Below are positions 1 to 8,378 of a stretch of 64,000 bases of DNA, one piece after another (the first letter of the stretch is position 1; every line of letters starts with the position of its first letter). Origin of the DNA: Nocardioides sp. Kera G14 (GTDB lineage: Bacteria; Actinomycetota; Actinomycetes; Propionibacteriales; Nocardioidaceae); assembly GCF_020715565.1 (NCBI RefSeq), contig NZ_CP085839.1, forward strand, positions 2,542,001 through 2,606,000. Reading direction: 5' to 3'. The notes beneath the pieces are model-generated. The model saw only the letters and a program-made list of their open reading frames with translations. It ran no database searches and had not been told where the DNA came from. Both the position numbers and the translations under genes were made by a program.

Positions 1-303
1 GGCGAGGCCGAGGCCGTCGAAGCCCAGGCCAAGCGTGACGCCCGCACTGCGGCGCGGAAGGCCTCCGCGGAGAAAAAGGCCGCAGCCGACCGCGAGGCCA
101 CCGCCAAGAGGTCCGTCGCCGACCAGCGCCGGGCGCGCGCCGACCAGGCCGCGTCCGCCAAGGAGAAGGCAGCCGAGCGCGAGGCCAAGGGGGAGCTCGA
201 CGAGGCTCGCGACAACCAGAAGGCCGCCGCCGACGCCCGCCAGGACGCCGAGCGCCTCGAGGAGCTCACCGACGCCATGAAGGCCGAGCGCAAGCAGTCC
301 TAG
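1..303 (+). CDS. C-terminal end of an Ala/Lys/Glu-rich coiled-coil protein (partial)
   Basis: Frame 1 is open from the first base to TAG at 301-303, giving the last 100 codons of a protein that starts upstream. The composition is almost only Ala, Lys, Glu, Arg, Asp and Gln, with no hydrophobic segment, as in a long charged helix or coiled coil. It ends DAMKAERKQS. No catalytic motif is visible and I do not recognise a family. It converges on ychF. Confidence 0.6.
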   Translation, partial: GEAEAVEAQAKRDARTAARKASAEKKAAADREATAKRSVADQRRARADQAASAKEKAAEREAKGELDEARDNQKAAADARQDAERLEELTDAMKAERKQS

Positions 304-305
304 CC

Positions 306-321
306 CACGCAACGCAGCGTG
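306..321. terminator. Short hairpin between convergent genes
   Basis: CACGC and GCGTG form a 5-bp stem around a 6-nt loop in the 22-bp gap between two convergent genes. There is no T-tract, so it is only a weak bidirectional terminator candidate. Confidence 0.3.
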
Positions 322-325
322 AGAA

Positions 326-1399
326 TCAGACGTTGAAGCGGAACTCCACGACGTCGCCGTCCTGCATGACGTAGTCCTTGCCCTCCATGCGGACCTTGCC
401 GACCTCGCGGGCCTTGTTGACCGAGCCGGCAGCCATCAGGTCGTCGTACGAGACGATCTCGGCCTTGATGAAGCCCTTCTGGAAGTCCGTGTGGATCACG
501 CCGGCAGCCTCCGGCGCTGTGGCACCGACAGGGATCTCCCAGGCACGGACCTCCTTCGGCCCAGCGGTCAGGTACGTCTGCAGGCCGAGGGTGGCGAAGC
601 CGACGCGGGCGAGCTGGCTCATGCCGGACTCCTCGATGCCGAGGTCGTTGAGCATCTCCAGTGCCTCCTCGTCGGTCATCTCGACCAGCTCGGACTCGAT
701 CTTGGCGTCGAGGAAGATCGCCTCCGCAGGAGCCACGATCTCGCGCATCTTCGACGTGAGCGACTCGTCGGCGAGCTCATCGGTGTCGCAGTTGAAGACG
801 TAGATGAACGGCTTGGCCGTGAGCAGCGTGAGCTCACGGATCAGGTCACGGTCAATCTTCGTGGCGGAGATCGGCGTGCCAGCCTCAAGAGCCGCCTTGG
901 CCTCGACCACCGCAGCCAGGCGAGGCGCCGTCTCCTTCTTGATCCGCGCCTCCTTCTCCAGCCGCGGGATCGCCTTCTCGACAGTCTCGAGGTCGGCGAG
1001 GATCAGCTCGGTCTGGATCGTCGAGATGTCCGACGCGGGGTTGACCTCGCCGTCGACGTGGGTGACGTCCTCGTCGCGGAAGACCCGCGTGACCTGGCAG
1101 ATCGCGTCGGACTCACGGATGTGCGCGAGGAACTTGTTGCCCAGGCCCTCACCCTGCGAGGCACCGCGGACGATGCCGGCGATGTCGACGAACTGCACGG
1201 TGGCGGGCAACAGCTTCTCCGAGCCGTAGATCGTCGCGAGCTGCGCCAGCCGCGGGTCCGGCACACCGACCACGCCGACGTTCGGCTCGATCGTCGCGAA
1301 CGGGTAGTTCGCAGCGAGCACGTTGTTCTTGGTCAGCGCGTTGAAGAGCGTCGACTTGCCAGCGTTGGGGAGACCGACGATCCCGATGGTGAGTGCCAC
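326..1399 (-). CDS. ychF: Redox-regulated ATPase/GTPase YchF (Obg family)
   Basis: This is a cytosolic P-loop NTPase of the TRAFAC class, Obg family, that associates with ribosomes and prefers ATP in studied members. The P-loop GLPNAGKST is near residues 8-16, the G3 region DIAGIVRGASQGEG near 72, and the last 80 residues form the TGS-like end (EVRAWEIPVGATAPEAAGVI, then YVMQDGDVVEFRFN). The length of 357 aa is normal. I chose the GTG at 1399, which reads VALTIGIVGLP like the family N-terminus. A TAGTCT -10 box lies 8 nt upstream (1413-1408), consistent with leaderless expression, and it overlaps the end of the preceding operon. A TTG at 1408 would add three residues. Confidence 0.95.
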   Translation of the reverse strand: MALTIGIVGLPNAGKSTLFNALTKNNVLAANYPFATIEPNVGVVGVPDPRLAQLATIYGSEKLLPATVQFVDIAGIVRGASQGEGLGNKFLAHIRESDAICQVTRVFRDEDVTHVDGEVNPASDISTIQTELILADLETVEKAIPRLEKEARIKKETAPRLAAVVEAKAALEAGTPISATKIDRDLIRELTLLTAKPFIYVFNCDTDELADESLTSKMREIVAPAEAIFLDAKIESELVEMTDEEALEMLNDLGIEESGMSQLARVGFATLGLQTYLTAGPKEVRAWEIPVGATAPEAAGVIHTDFQKGFIKAEIVSYDDLMAAGSVNKAREVGKVRMEGKDYVMQDGDVVEFRFNV

Positions 1400-1410
1400 G
1401 TCGGGCAAGA

Positions 1411-1809
1411 CTAGTTGAGCGGGGTGATCGATCCCGATTCGAGGAGGAAGAGCCGTACGCCGAGCTCACGCGCGGCGATCGACGTCCACGACCGCGGCTT
1501 GAACGCCTCGACCGTCGTCGGCGAGAGGACCAGCCCGATCACCGCCCCGGGGAACGCTCGATCCCGCAGCCACTGCAGCTTGAAGAGGTCGGCGAGCGTC
1601 TTGTTCCGCTGCTGCGACGTGTAGGCGCCCTGGTTGAGCACGCACTGCACCAGATAGCGCCCGGCAGGGTCGACGCCCTCGATCTCGACGTTGGTTCCGC
1701 GCTCGATCTCCAAGGAACGTGGCCGAAGCTCGACACCCAGATGAGCGGACAGCGCGACGAGTGCCAACCGCTCGGGAGCGTCCGCGCCGTAGCGTCCCCA
1801 CTCAGACAT
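1411..1809 (-). CDS. Unknown 132-aa protein coupled to a RutA-like monooxygenase
   Basis: I do not recognise this protein. It is soluble, with no signal peptide or membrane segment and no obvious catalytic motif. Near residues 65-75 it has a polar stretch (TSQQRNKTLADLF) that could be helical. Its ATG overlaps the stop of the upstream flavin monooxygenase by 8 bp, so translation is probably coupled. It is the last gene of an ABC importer/monooxygenase operon. A role in the same catabolic step, such as partner protein or downstream enzyme, is an inference from position only. Confidence 0.7.
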   Translation of the reverse strand: MSEWGRYGADAPERLALVALSAHLGVELRPRSLEIERGTNVEIEGVDPAGRYLVQCVLNQGAYTSQQRNKTLADLFKLQWLRDRAFPGAVIGLVLSPTTVEAFKPRSWTSIAARELGVRLFLLESGSITPLN

Positions 1810-2854
1810 CGGCAGGCTCCGCGGCGCGCAGCGCCGGCAGCACTGCGGCCCCGAAGTAGGGCAGATCCGCGTGGAAGTCGGGGAAGACCAGCATCAGCCC
1901 GTCGAGATCGGCCTCACGGACCAACCTCAGAATGGAGTCGGTGACGGTGGCCGGGGATCCGGCGACGTACGGCACCTGGAAGGCCTTCTCCCCCGCGGCC
2001 GCCTCCGCCCAGGCATAGGCGCGGTCCTCGGAGATGCCCCAGGCCATGCTGATGTTGCGCAGCGCCTCGCGGTCGAGACCCTCGCCATAACGCTCAACGA
2101 GCCCGGCAGCCTCAGCATCGGAAGCCGCGAGGACGACCGTCAGCATGGCGTACGTCCGGCACTCCCGCCCCAGCTCGGCGGCCCGCCGATGGACGTACGC
2201 CGACTTCTCGGTCATCTGCTCGAAGGAGTCCGCTCCGAGGAACGCCCCATCAGCCCATCGAGCCTGGAAGTCCATCCCCAGTTGGGATGCGCCCGCGTTG
2301 ATGATCGTCGGGAGAGGTGACGGATGGGGCCGCGACGACGCCCGGTCCAGCGTGAAGAACTCCGACGACATCGTCACCGAGTCCTCGGTCCAGAGCCGGG
2401 TGACCGCCTCGGTCCACTCCGCCGTCATGCGGTAGCGGTCCTCCTTGGTCATGTCCTGCCATAGGCCCATCTGCTCGAACTCGTCGGCATAGGCACCGTT
2501 GACGATGTTCATGCCCGCACGGCCGCCGGAGACCTGCTGGAGGGTGGCGAACATCTTCGCCGCGACGACGGGGTGGTGGACGTTGGCGTGCATCGTCGCC
2601 CAGATCTTCACGCGCGACGTGCACTCGGCGAGGCCGGCCATCATCGTCATCGACTCCAGGGTCTCGCCCCAGTGGTCGGTGACGCCGCCGAAGCCCTTCC
2701 ACTTCGCCATCGACATGACGAAGTCGAGGCCCACCGCCTCCGCATCCAGGGCCACCTTCCTGTTGTAGGCGTAGGTGGCCTCGGGATGCGGGGCGGTGGA
2801 CGAGACGATCCAGCCACCGTTGCCGATGGGCAGGAAGACGCCGTACTCCGTCAT
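1802..2854 (-). CDS. LLM-class flavin monooxygenase, RutA-like
   Basis: This is a 350-aa TIM-barrel enzyme of the bacterial luciferase/LLM family, which uses reduced flavin and oxygen to oxidise its substrate. The N-terminus GVFLPIGNGGWIVS and the stretch around GFGGVTDHWGETLESMTMMAG, VSGGRAGMNIVNG and EQMGLW resemble pyrimidine oxygenase RutA, which opens the uracil ring. The phosphate-site region SGGRAGMNIV is intact. It sits 12 bp after a solute-binding protein gene in an operon with an NMT1-type importer, which suggests oxidation of an imported N-heterocycle. The substrate is not proven, and RutA partners (RutB-F) are absent here. Confidence 0.85.
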   Translation of the reverse strand: MTEYGVFLPIGNGGWIVSSTAPHPEATYAYNRKVALDAEAVGLDFVMSMAKWKGFGGVTDHWGETLESMTMMAGLAECTSRVKIWATMHANVHHPVVAAKMFATLQQVSGGRAGMNIVNGAYADEFEQMGLWQDMTKEDRYRMTAEWTEAVTRLWTEDSVTMSSEFFTLDRASSRPHPSPLPTIINAGASQLGMDFQARWADGAFLGADSFEQMTEKSAYVHRRAAELGRECRTYAMLTVVLAASDAEAAGLVERYGEGLDREALRNISMAWGISEDRAYAWAEAAAGEKAFQVPYVAGSPATVTDSILRLVREADLDGLMLVFPDFHADLPYFGAAVLPALRAAEPADV

Positions 2855-2866
2855 GTGATCAGTGGA

Positions 2867-3991
2867 TCACTTGGCGGGCCAGACGACCTTGCCGTCACTG
2901 CTGACCACGGCCTTGACGTAGTCGTTGGTGAACCACGTCGACGCCGTGGCCTGATCGACGTTGCCGCCCATGTAGCTGTTGACGTTGGCGACCATCACCG
3001 TGACGTTGTCCGGGTCCACCGTGCCCCAGCCGGTAGGCAGCGGGTTGTCGGCGACGAGCTTGGCCTCGGTCGTCCAGACGTCCTTCTCGTGGTCCTTGTC
3101 GTCGCTCGGGTCGGCGTTCTGCTTCTGCTGGTAGCCGATGCACTCGTCGACGTGGGCGTCCTCGGCGCAGTACTGGAAGGCCTTGAAGGTGGCGCGGAGG
3201 AAGTCCTCCACCGTCCCGGGGTTCTTCTTCGCCCAGTCGGCGTTGACCGCGATCGAGCCGACCGAGCCGGGGACGCCGTACTTCGTCGGCTCCCAGACGG
3301 TGACCTTGTCGCCCGCGTCCTTGAGCAGGTTGGGCTCGTTGGAGATGAAGCCGGTCAGGGCGTCGACCTGGCCGCGCGGCAGGATCGTCGGGTCGTAGCC
3401 GACCTTGACGGTCTTGACCTTCTTCATGTCGACCCCCGCCTTGCCGAGCATCGCGCTGACGGACAGCGGGACGTAACCCTTCTGGCCCAACGTCTTGCCC
3501 TCGAGCTGCTTGAGGTCCGTGATGTCCGGGTTGGTCATCAGGATGTCGAGGCCGGCGTCGGAGTACGACGACACCCCGAGGATCTTGGGCTCGCCGCCGT
3601 TCTCCAGGGTGGACTGGTTGGAGGTGATGATGTCCTGCTCGGAGAGCGGGCCGATCTGCACCTGTCCGGCCTGGACGAGCTTGGCGTTGACCGAGGTGTC
3701 GCCCTGGCCGGGCTCCATCTTCACGTCGAGGCAGAGGTCCTTGTAGTAGCCCAGCTGGTCGGCCGCGATCATCTCGAGGATGGAGGCGGAGGCCTGCCAG
3801 TAGTAGCCGGACATGTAGGTGATCTGTCCGGCGGCCTTGTTGGCGGCGCAGCGTGAGGACGAGATCGCAGACGGATCTCCTGTGGCCACGGCACTCTTCT
3901 CGTCACTACCTCCACAGGCAGCGAGCGAGGCAACGAGTACAGCGGCTCCCAGGGCAGCCACGGGGTGGCGCAGTCGGGTGCGGATGTTCAT
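2867..3991 (-). CDS. ABC transporter substrate-binding lipoprotein, NMT1/SsuA type
   Basis: This is a secreted binding protein of 374 aa. The start at 3991 (MNIRTRLRHP) has an AAGGAG Shine-Dalgarno and gives a signal peptide ending in the lipobox LAAC at about residue 25, so it is probably membrane-anchored. The body (ITYMSGYYWQAS, then SEQDIITSNQ, GYDPTILPRGQVDALTGF) follows the NMT1/THI5-like fold used for sulfonates, nitrate and thiamine-type pyrimidines. It lies third in the operon after the ATPase and permease and before the RutA-like enzyme. A pyrimidine-like ligand is plausible but inferred from context. A longer in-frame reading upstream overlaps the permease and is not used. Confidence 0.88.
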   Translation of the reverse strand: MNIRTRLRHPVAALGAAVLVASLAACGGSDEKSAVATGDPSAISSSRCAANKAAGQITYMSGYYWQASASILEMIAADQLGYYKDLCLDVKMEPGQGDTSVNAKLVQAGQVQIGPLSEQDIITSNQSTLENGGEPKILGVSSYSDAGLDILMTNPDITDLKQLEGKTLGQKGYVPLSVSAMLGKAGVDMKKVKTVKVGYDPTILPRGQVDALTGFISNEPNLLKDAGDKVTVWEPTKYGVPGSVGSIAVNADWAKKNPGTVEDFLRATFKAFQYCAEDAHVDECIGYQQKQNADPSDDKDHEKDVWTTEAKLVADNPLPTGWGTVDPDNVTVMVANVNSYMGGNVDQATASTWFTNDYVKAVVSSDGKVVWPAK

Positions 3992-4005
3992 TCGTTCTCT
4001 CCTTG

Positions 4006-4788
4006 TCAGTGGGTCCAGCGGAGGACCCTGCGCTCGACGATGGTGACGAGCAACAGCAAGAGTGACCCCATCAGGGCCAGGACGAAGATCGCAGCCCACA
4101 CCGTGGACAGGTGATTCATCGACTGCGCCTGCTGGATCGTGGTGCCCAGACCGGCGCTGGAGCCCGCCGCCGTGAGCTCGGCGACGAAGGCGCCGACGAT
4201 GGAGAGCGGGAAGACGATCTGCAGCGCGGCGAAGACGTACGGCAGCGAGCTCGGGATCCTGAGGTGCCGCAACAGCTCCCAGCGCGATGCGTCCACCGAC
4301 TGGTAGACCTGCAGCACCGGTTTCGGCACCGTGCGCAGGCCGGCCGCGGTGTTGATCAGGATCGGGAAGAAGCAGATCAGGCTGGTCAGGATCAGCTTGG
4401 GTGCGGGCCCGAAACCGAACGCGATGACGAGGGCCGGTGCGATCGCCACCAGCGGTGTCACATTCAGTACGACGGCCACCGGCATGATCGCCCGCCGCGC
4501 GACCGGCAGCTCGCTGATGATGATGGCCAGCACGAAGGCCACCACGAAGCCGATGCCGAGCCCGATCAGTGCCTCGCGCAGGGTGATCCACGCACTGGTG
4601 AGGAAGTAGTGCGGCTGCTCCTTGAGCACCGTGACGATCTGGCCCAGAGGCGACAGCAGGTAGGGCCACTTCCCGGCCGCCCACTGCCACAGCACACCGA
4701 GGACGACCACCATGACCGCGGCGGGACCCCACCAGACCGGGCTGAGGAAGTGGAGGCGGCGACGCCAGAGTCGGGTCGACGTACTCAT
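4006..4788 (-). CDS. ABC transporter permease, SsuC/TauC/NrtB type
   Basis: This is a 260-aa integral membrane permease with about six hydrophobic helices and the cytoplasmic EAA-like loop (QVYQSVDASRWELLRHLRIPSSLPY) that docks on the ATPase. It belongs to the BPD_transp_1 family of nitrate/sulfonate/taurine importers. Its start overlaps the ATPase stop by 4 bp (ATGA), so the two are translationally coupled. It transports whatever the binding protein at 2867-3991 delivers. Confidence 0.9.
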   Translation of the reverse strand: MSTSTRLWRRRLHFLSPVWWGPAAVMVVVLGVLWQWAAGKWPYLLSPLGQIVTVLKEQPHYFLTSAWITLREALIGLGIGFVVAFVLAIIISELPVARRAIMPVAVVLNVTPLVAIAPALVIAFGFGPAPKLILTSLICFFPILINTAAGLRTVPKPVLQVYQSVDASRWELLRHLRIPSSLPYVFAALQIVFPLSIVGAFVAELTAAGSSAGLGTTIQQAQSMNHLSTVWAAIFVLALMGSLLLLLVTIVERRVLRWTH

Positions 4789-5603
4789 GCCTCGCCCACC
4801 TCGGACGCGGCCACCTCGGAATGGTCGAAGGCGAAACGGAGGTGGTCGCGGATCTGCAGCTCGTAGGCGTGGAACTCCTGGCTGGCGACGAGCTCAGGGG
4901 TTCTCGGGCGCGGCAGGTCGATGTCGATCGTCTCGACGATGCGGCCGGGCCGGGGCGCCATCACGATCACCTGATCGGAGAGCCGGACGGCCTCGCTGAT
5001 CGAGTGGGTCACGAAGACGACCGTCGAGCGGGTCTCCTCCCACAGGTCGAGGAGCTGCTCCTGCAGGCTCTCGCGGGTGAACTCATCGAGTGCCGAGAAG
5101 GGCTCGTCCATCAGCATCACGTCGGGCCGCAGACCGAAGGCACGGACGATCGCTGCGCGCTGCTGCATGCCGCCGCTGAGCTCGCTCGGCAGCTTGTACA
5201 TCGCGTCGCCGAGGCCGGCACGGCGGAGCAGAGCCTCCATGTCGGGCAGCGGCGTGCGGTTGTGGCGCCTGTTGACCTTGGCCGGGAGGCTGACGTTCTT
5301 GAGCACGCTGAGCCAGGGCAGCAGCGCGGCGCCCTGGGGGACGAGGCCGAGCCGCTTGTCAGCAGCGGCCTGCTTGGGCGTCATGCCGTCGACGGTGACG
5401 GTGCCGCGGTCGGGCTGCTCGAGGCCGCCGATCAGTCGAAGGAGCGTGGACTTACCGCACCCACTGGGTCCGATGATGCTGACGAAACTGCCGGTCGGGA
5501 TGGTGAGGTCCACCTCGTGGAGCGCGACGAGGCGGGAGAGATCGGGCAGCTCGTAGGCGCGACAGGCGCCGTCGATCACGATCGCTGCCTGCTCTCGGTC
5601 CAC
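4785..5603 (-). CDS. ABC transporter ATP-binding protein, SsuB/TauB type
   Basis: This is a 272-aa ATPase with Walker A GPSGCGKST, Q-loop region LVPQGAALLPWL, signature LSGGMQQR, Walker B VMLMDEPFSALD and H-loop VTHSISEA, all intact. It powers the NMT1-type importer. I chose the GTG at 5603 (VDREQAAIV). TACTCT lies 6 nt upstream, as expected for a leaderless transcript, and the longer upstream reading would run through the divergent xthA promoter. It is the first gene of a five-gene minus-strand operon running to 1411. Confidence 0.9.
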   Translation of the reverse strand: MDREQAAIVIDGACRAYELPDLSRLVALHEVDLTIPTGSFVSIIGPSGCGKSTLLRLIGGLEQPDRGTVTVDGMTPKQAAADKRLGLVPQGAALLPWLSVLKNVSLPAKVNRRHNRTPLPDMEALLRRAGLGDAMYKLPSELSGGMQQRAAIVRAFGLRPDVMLMDEPFSALDEFTRESLQEQLLDLWEETRSTVVFVTHSISEAVRLSDQVIVMAPRPGRIVETIDIDLPRPRTPELVASQEFHAYELQIRDHLRFAFDHSEVAASEVGEA

Positions 5604-5646
5604 CGTGCGAGAGTACCGATACTGCAGGGCCGATACCTTGGTGGCC
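5604..5646. promoter_or_regulatory. Divergent leaderless promoters for the ABC operon and xthA
   Basis: Between the two GTG starts lie a minus-strand TACTCT 6 nt from the ABC ATPase start and a plus-strand TACCTT (5634-5639) 7 nt from the xthA GTG at 5647. Neither start has a convincing Shine-Dalgarno. The -35 elements are not clear. Confidence 0.5.
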
Positions 5647-6429
5647 GTGCGCATCGCTACCTGGAACGTGAACTCCCTCCGCACCCGTATCGACCGGGTC
5701 GAGGCCTTCCTCGACACGCATGACATCGACGTGCTGGCCCTCCAGGAGACCAAGGCCAGGGTGGACCAGATCCCGACCATGGGGCTCGAGGCGCGCGGCT
5801 ATGAGATGGCCGCGGTGGGCTACGACCAGTGGAACGGCGTTGCGATCCTCAGCCGCGTCGGCCTCTCCGATGTGCAGGTGGGCTTCGAAGGGATGCCGCT
5901 CTTCAAGGAGGCCGACGAGGCCCGCGCGATCTTCGCGACCTGTGGCGGCGTACGCATCGGCTCGCTCTACGTGCCGAACGGCCGCAAGCCGGACGACCCG
6001 CACTACGCCTACAAGCTCGACTGGCTGGCACGGCTGCGGGATGCGGCCGAGGCGTGGAAGGAGCAGCCCACCGCCCTGGTCGGCGACTGGAACGTCTGCC
6101 CGTACGACGAGGACTGCTTCGACCCCAAGCAGTTCAAGAACTCCACGCACCTCACTCCTGCCGAGCGCGACGCCTTCTTCGCCATCGAGTCGACGTACGC
6201 CGACGTCGTACGGCCCCACGCCCCCGGGCCCGACGTCTACACGTACTGGGACTACTACCGTCAGCGTTTCGAGCGGAACCGCGGACTGCGGATCGACTTC
6301 GTCCTCGGCTCGCCGTCGTTCGCCTCGCGAGTCACGAACGCCTGGATCGACACCGACGCCCGCGACCCCGCGCAGGGCACCGGCGCCCCGTCCGACCACG
6401 CCCCCGTGCTCGTCGACCTCGCGGACTGA
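5647..6429 (+). CDS. xthA: Exodeoxyribonuclease III (AP endonuclease)
   Basis: This is a 260-aa Mg-dependent AP endonuclease/3'-5' exonuclease of the EEP fold, used in base-excision repair. Visible motifs are RIATWNVNSL (N7 region), LQETK (metal-binding Glu), SLYVPNG with the catalytic Tyr, VGDWNVCPYDEDCFD (Asp/Asn pair), LRIDFVLGS and the terminal SDHAPV (catalytic His). The GTG at 5647 matches the family start MRIATWNVN and suits a leaderless transcript. The GTG at 5641 would add two residues. Confidence 0.95.
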   Translation: MRIATWNVNSLRTRIDRVEAFLDTHDIDVLALQETKARVDQIPTMGLEARGYEMAAVGYDQWNGVAILSRVGLSDVQVGFEGMPLFKEADEARAIFATCGGVRIGSLYVPNGRKPDDPHYAYKLDWLARLRDAAEAWKEQPTALVGDWNVCPYDEDCFDPKQFKNSTHLTPAERDAFFAIESTYADVVRPHAPGPDVYTYWDYYRQRFERNRGLRIDFVLGSPSFASRVTNAWIDTDARDPAQGTGAPSDHAPVLVDLAD

Positions 6430-6438
6430 GACAGGGTC

Positions 6439-7080
6439 ATGCCCACCGCCGGCCACCTCGCGGCATTCTCCGCGGCCGCTTTCGTCCTCATCGTCATTCC
6501 CGGGCCGAGCGTGCTGTTCTCGATCGGGCGGGCGATCGCGTACGGCCGCACGGCCGGACTCGTCAGCGTTGCGGGCAACACCCTCGGAACGTTCGGGCTT
6601 ATCTGTGCCGTCGCGTTCGGCATCGGCTCGCTGATCGCCGCGTCGACGGTCGCCTTCACAGTCATCAAGGTGGTCGGCGTCGCCTACCTGCTCTACCTCG
6701 GCGTCACGGCGATCCGTGACCGGAAGCACGGGCATGTCTCCGTGGCGGCCGACGGCCGACGTACGTCGTTACCGACGGTCTTCCGTCAGGCGATGCTCGT
6801 CGGCGCCACCAACCCGAAGTCACTCGCCTTCTTCGTCGCCGTCCTGCCGCAGTTCGTCGACCAGTCGCACGGCTCGGCGACGACCCAGATCCTCGTGTTC
6901 GGAGTCGTCTTCGCGATCATCGCGTTCTGCTCCGACGGCATCTGGGCGCTCGCGGCCGGCTCGGCCCGAGACTGGTTCGCCCACTCACCCCACCGCGCCG
7001 AGCGCCTCGCCGCCACGGGCGGCGGGCTGATGATCGCGCTTGCCGGCGTACTCGCCTTCGCCCGCCGCGCGTCGGCCTGA
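6439..7080 (+). CDS. LysE/RhtB-family amino-acid exporter
   Basis: This is a 213-aa inner-membrane protein with about six hydrophobic segments. The N-terminal IPGPSVLFSIGRAIAYGR is the LysE family signature, and GATNPKSLAFFVAVLPQFV is the conserved second half motif. It probably exports an amino acid or related metabolite, but the substrate cannot be told from sequence. It follows xthA by 9 bp and may be co-transcribed. It converges on the DinB-like gene with a 1-bp gap. Confidence 0.9.
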   Translation: MPTAGHLAAFSAAAFVLIVIPGPSVLFSIGRAIAYGRTAGLVSVAGNTLGTFGLICAVAFGIGSLIAASTVAFTVIKVVGVAYLLYLGVTAIRDRKHGHVSVAADGRRTSLPTVFRQAMLVGATNPKSLAFFVAVLPQFVDQSHGSATTQILVFGVVFAIIAFCSDGIWALAAGSARDWFAHSPHRAERLAATGGGLMIALAGVLAFARRASA

Positions 7081-7081
7081 G

Positions 7082-7621
7082 TCAGGCGAGGCCGACGTCG
7101 TGGGTGTGGTGGACGATGTCGTGCAGGAAGTAGCGGGCCAGCGTCTCGACGGTGAAGCGTGAGCCGTTGGAGCGCTTGCCGGTGCGCTGGAGCTGCTCGT
7201 CCTTGACCAGGAAGAGCGCGCTCGCCATCGCCTCGCCGGCGGCGAGCAGTTCGTCCGCGACCTCGTCGGCGTCCTGGCTGTTGTAGGCGAGTGCCTCGGC
7301 TGAGCCGTCCTGGTCCCAGTTCACGAACTCCGGGTCGTCCAGCACCAGTATCAGGTTCAGGCGGGAGAGCATGATCCGGTTGACGTCACGGATGTGCGCC
7401 GCGTACTCCAGCGGCGACCACGTCGCGTCGTCGGGCCGTGTCGTCACTTCCTCTGCGGAGCGCTCCCCCAGCATCTCGGCCCACTGCTCTGCGAGCTCCC
7501 GGGCCGTCGCCGGGATCGAGGGGAAGGGCCACGCGGCCGGGTCGAAACCGCACTCCCCGCACGGGCGCTCGAGCACCCACGTCCAGTCCTTGTCGTCAGG
7601 AACGATCGCCATGCGCGGCAT
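7082..7621 (-). CDS. DinB-like / DUF664-type four-helix protein
   Basis: This is a 179-aa soluble protein. The middle (ATWSPLEYAAHIRDVNRIMLSRL) and end (ARYFLHDIVHHTHDVGL) carry the three widely spaced histidines typical of the DinB/YfiT metal-binding four-helix bundle. The N-terminus CGECGFDP is common in actinobacterial members. Function is unknown; thiol transferase activity dependent on mycothiol is known for relatives. It overlaps the 3' end of the upstream methyltransferase gene. An internal ATG at 7612 (MAIVPDD) is an equally good start. Confidence 0.8.
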   Translation of the reverse strand: MPRMAIVPDDKDWTWVLERPCGECGFDPAAWPFPSIPATARELAEQWAEMLGERSAEEVTTRPDDATWSPLEYAAHIRDVNRIMLSRLNLILVLDDPEFVNWDQDGSAEALAYNSQDADEVADELLAAGEAMASALFLVKDEQLQRTGKRSNGSRFTVETLARYFLHDIVHHTHDVGLA

Positions 7622-8360
7622 TCTTGCCGACGACCACGGTGGCGTCGCGTTCCTCGTCGCGAACGACCTCGGCCTCGAGGCCGGCCGACTCCATGAAGCC
7701 GACGGAGGTCGGCGCCTGGGCGTCCGAGCTGGCGACGATGATCGCCCCGCCGGGCGCGAGCCGGCGTGGGGCCTCCGCGATCGCCCGACGTTGGAGGTCG
7801 AGCCCGTCGTCGCCTCCGTCGAGGGCGGTCAGCGGCTCGTGATCCTTGGCCTCACGCGGCATCAGCTCCACTTCCCGTGAGGGCACGTAGGGAAGGTGAG
7901 CGAGGATCACGTCGAAGCGCAGTCGCGCGGGCAGGGGCTCGAAGAGATCACCGTGCACGACGTGTTCCGGCGGCAGGTTGAGTCGCGCGCAGGCGATGGC
8001 CACCGGGTCGAGGTCGGTCGCCCACACCTCGAGGTCGGGCAGACGTCGGCGTACGGCGGCAGCGAGGGCTCCGGAGCCACAGCCCAGGTCGAGCAGCGTT
8101 CGGGGCGCGAGCGAGGCGGCCGTCTCCACCAGCAGCAGCGACCGCTGCCGCGGCACGAAGACCCCCGGCAGCACCTGGATGCGGAGCCCGTCGAACTCGG
8201 CCCAGCCGAGGATCGCCTCGAGCGGCTCACCGGCCTCACGGCGTACGACGAGCTCCTCCAACTCGGGACCGGAGGCCGCCTCCAGCAGCAGGCCGGCCTC
8301 CTCCTCGGCGAAGACGCAGCCAGCGGCCCGGAGACGGGAGATGAGAACTTTTTCGGGCAC
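7596..8360 (-). CDS. Putative protein N5-glutamine methyltransferase (HemK/PrmC-like)
   Basis: This is a class I SAM-dependent methyltransferase of about 254 aa. The SAM site TLLDLGCGSGALAAAV is near residue 90, an acidic strand end VWATDLDPVA follows, and the catalytic motif reads AHLPYVP where PrmC has NPPY. This Asn-to-His change is seen in an actinobacterial sub-family annotated as putative glutamine methyltransferases, so release-factor methylation is uncertain. The N-terminal helical domain is present. The GTG at 8360 avoids overlap with divergent htpX; an ATG at 8384 would overlap it by 6 bp. Confidence 0.8.
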   Translation of the reverse strand: MPEKVLISRLRAAGCVFAEEEAGLLLEAASGPELEELVVRREAGEPLEAILGWAEFDGLRIQVLPGVFVPRQRSLLLVETAASLAPRTLLDLGCGSGALAAAVRRRLPDLEVWATDLDPVAIACARLNLPPEHVVHGDLFEPLPARLRFDVILAHLPYVPSREVELMPREAKDHEPLTALDGGDDGLDLQRRAIAEAPRRLAPGGAIIVASSDAQAPTSVGFMESAGLEAEVVRDEERDATVVVGKNAAHGDRS

Positions 8361-8378
8361 CGTAGCGTTGTACCGGTT

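Noticed and set aside
491-1414. Long plus-strand frame opposite ychF
   Set aside because: It is antisense to a clear YchF gene, with Arg/Asp/Leu-rich shadow composition typical of GC-rich DNA.
2867-4732. A 621-codon minus frame joining the binding protein with upstream sequence
   Set aside because: The upstream part is a shadow of the permease; the signal peptide with lipobox begins at 3991 with its own Shine-Dalgarno.
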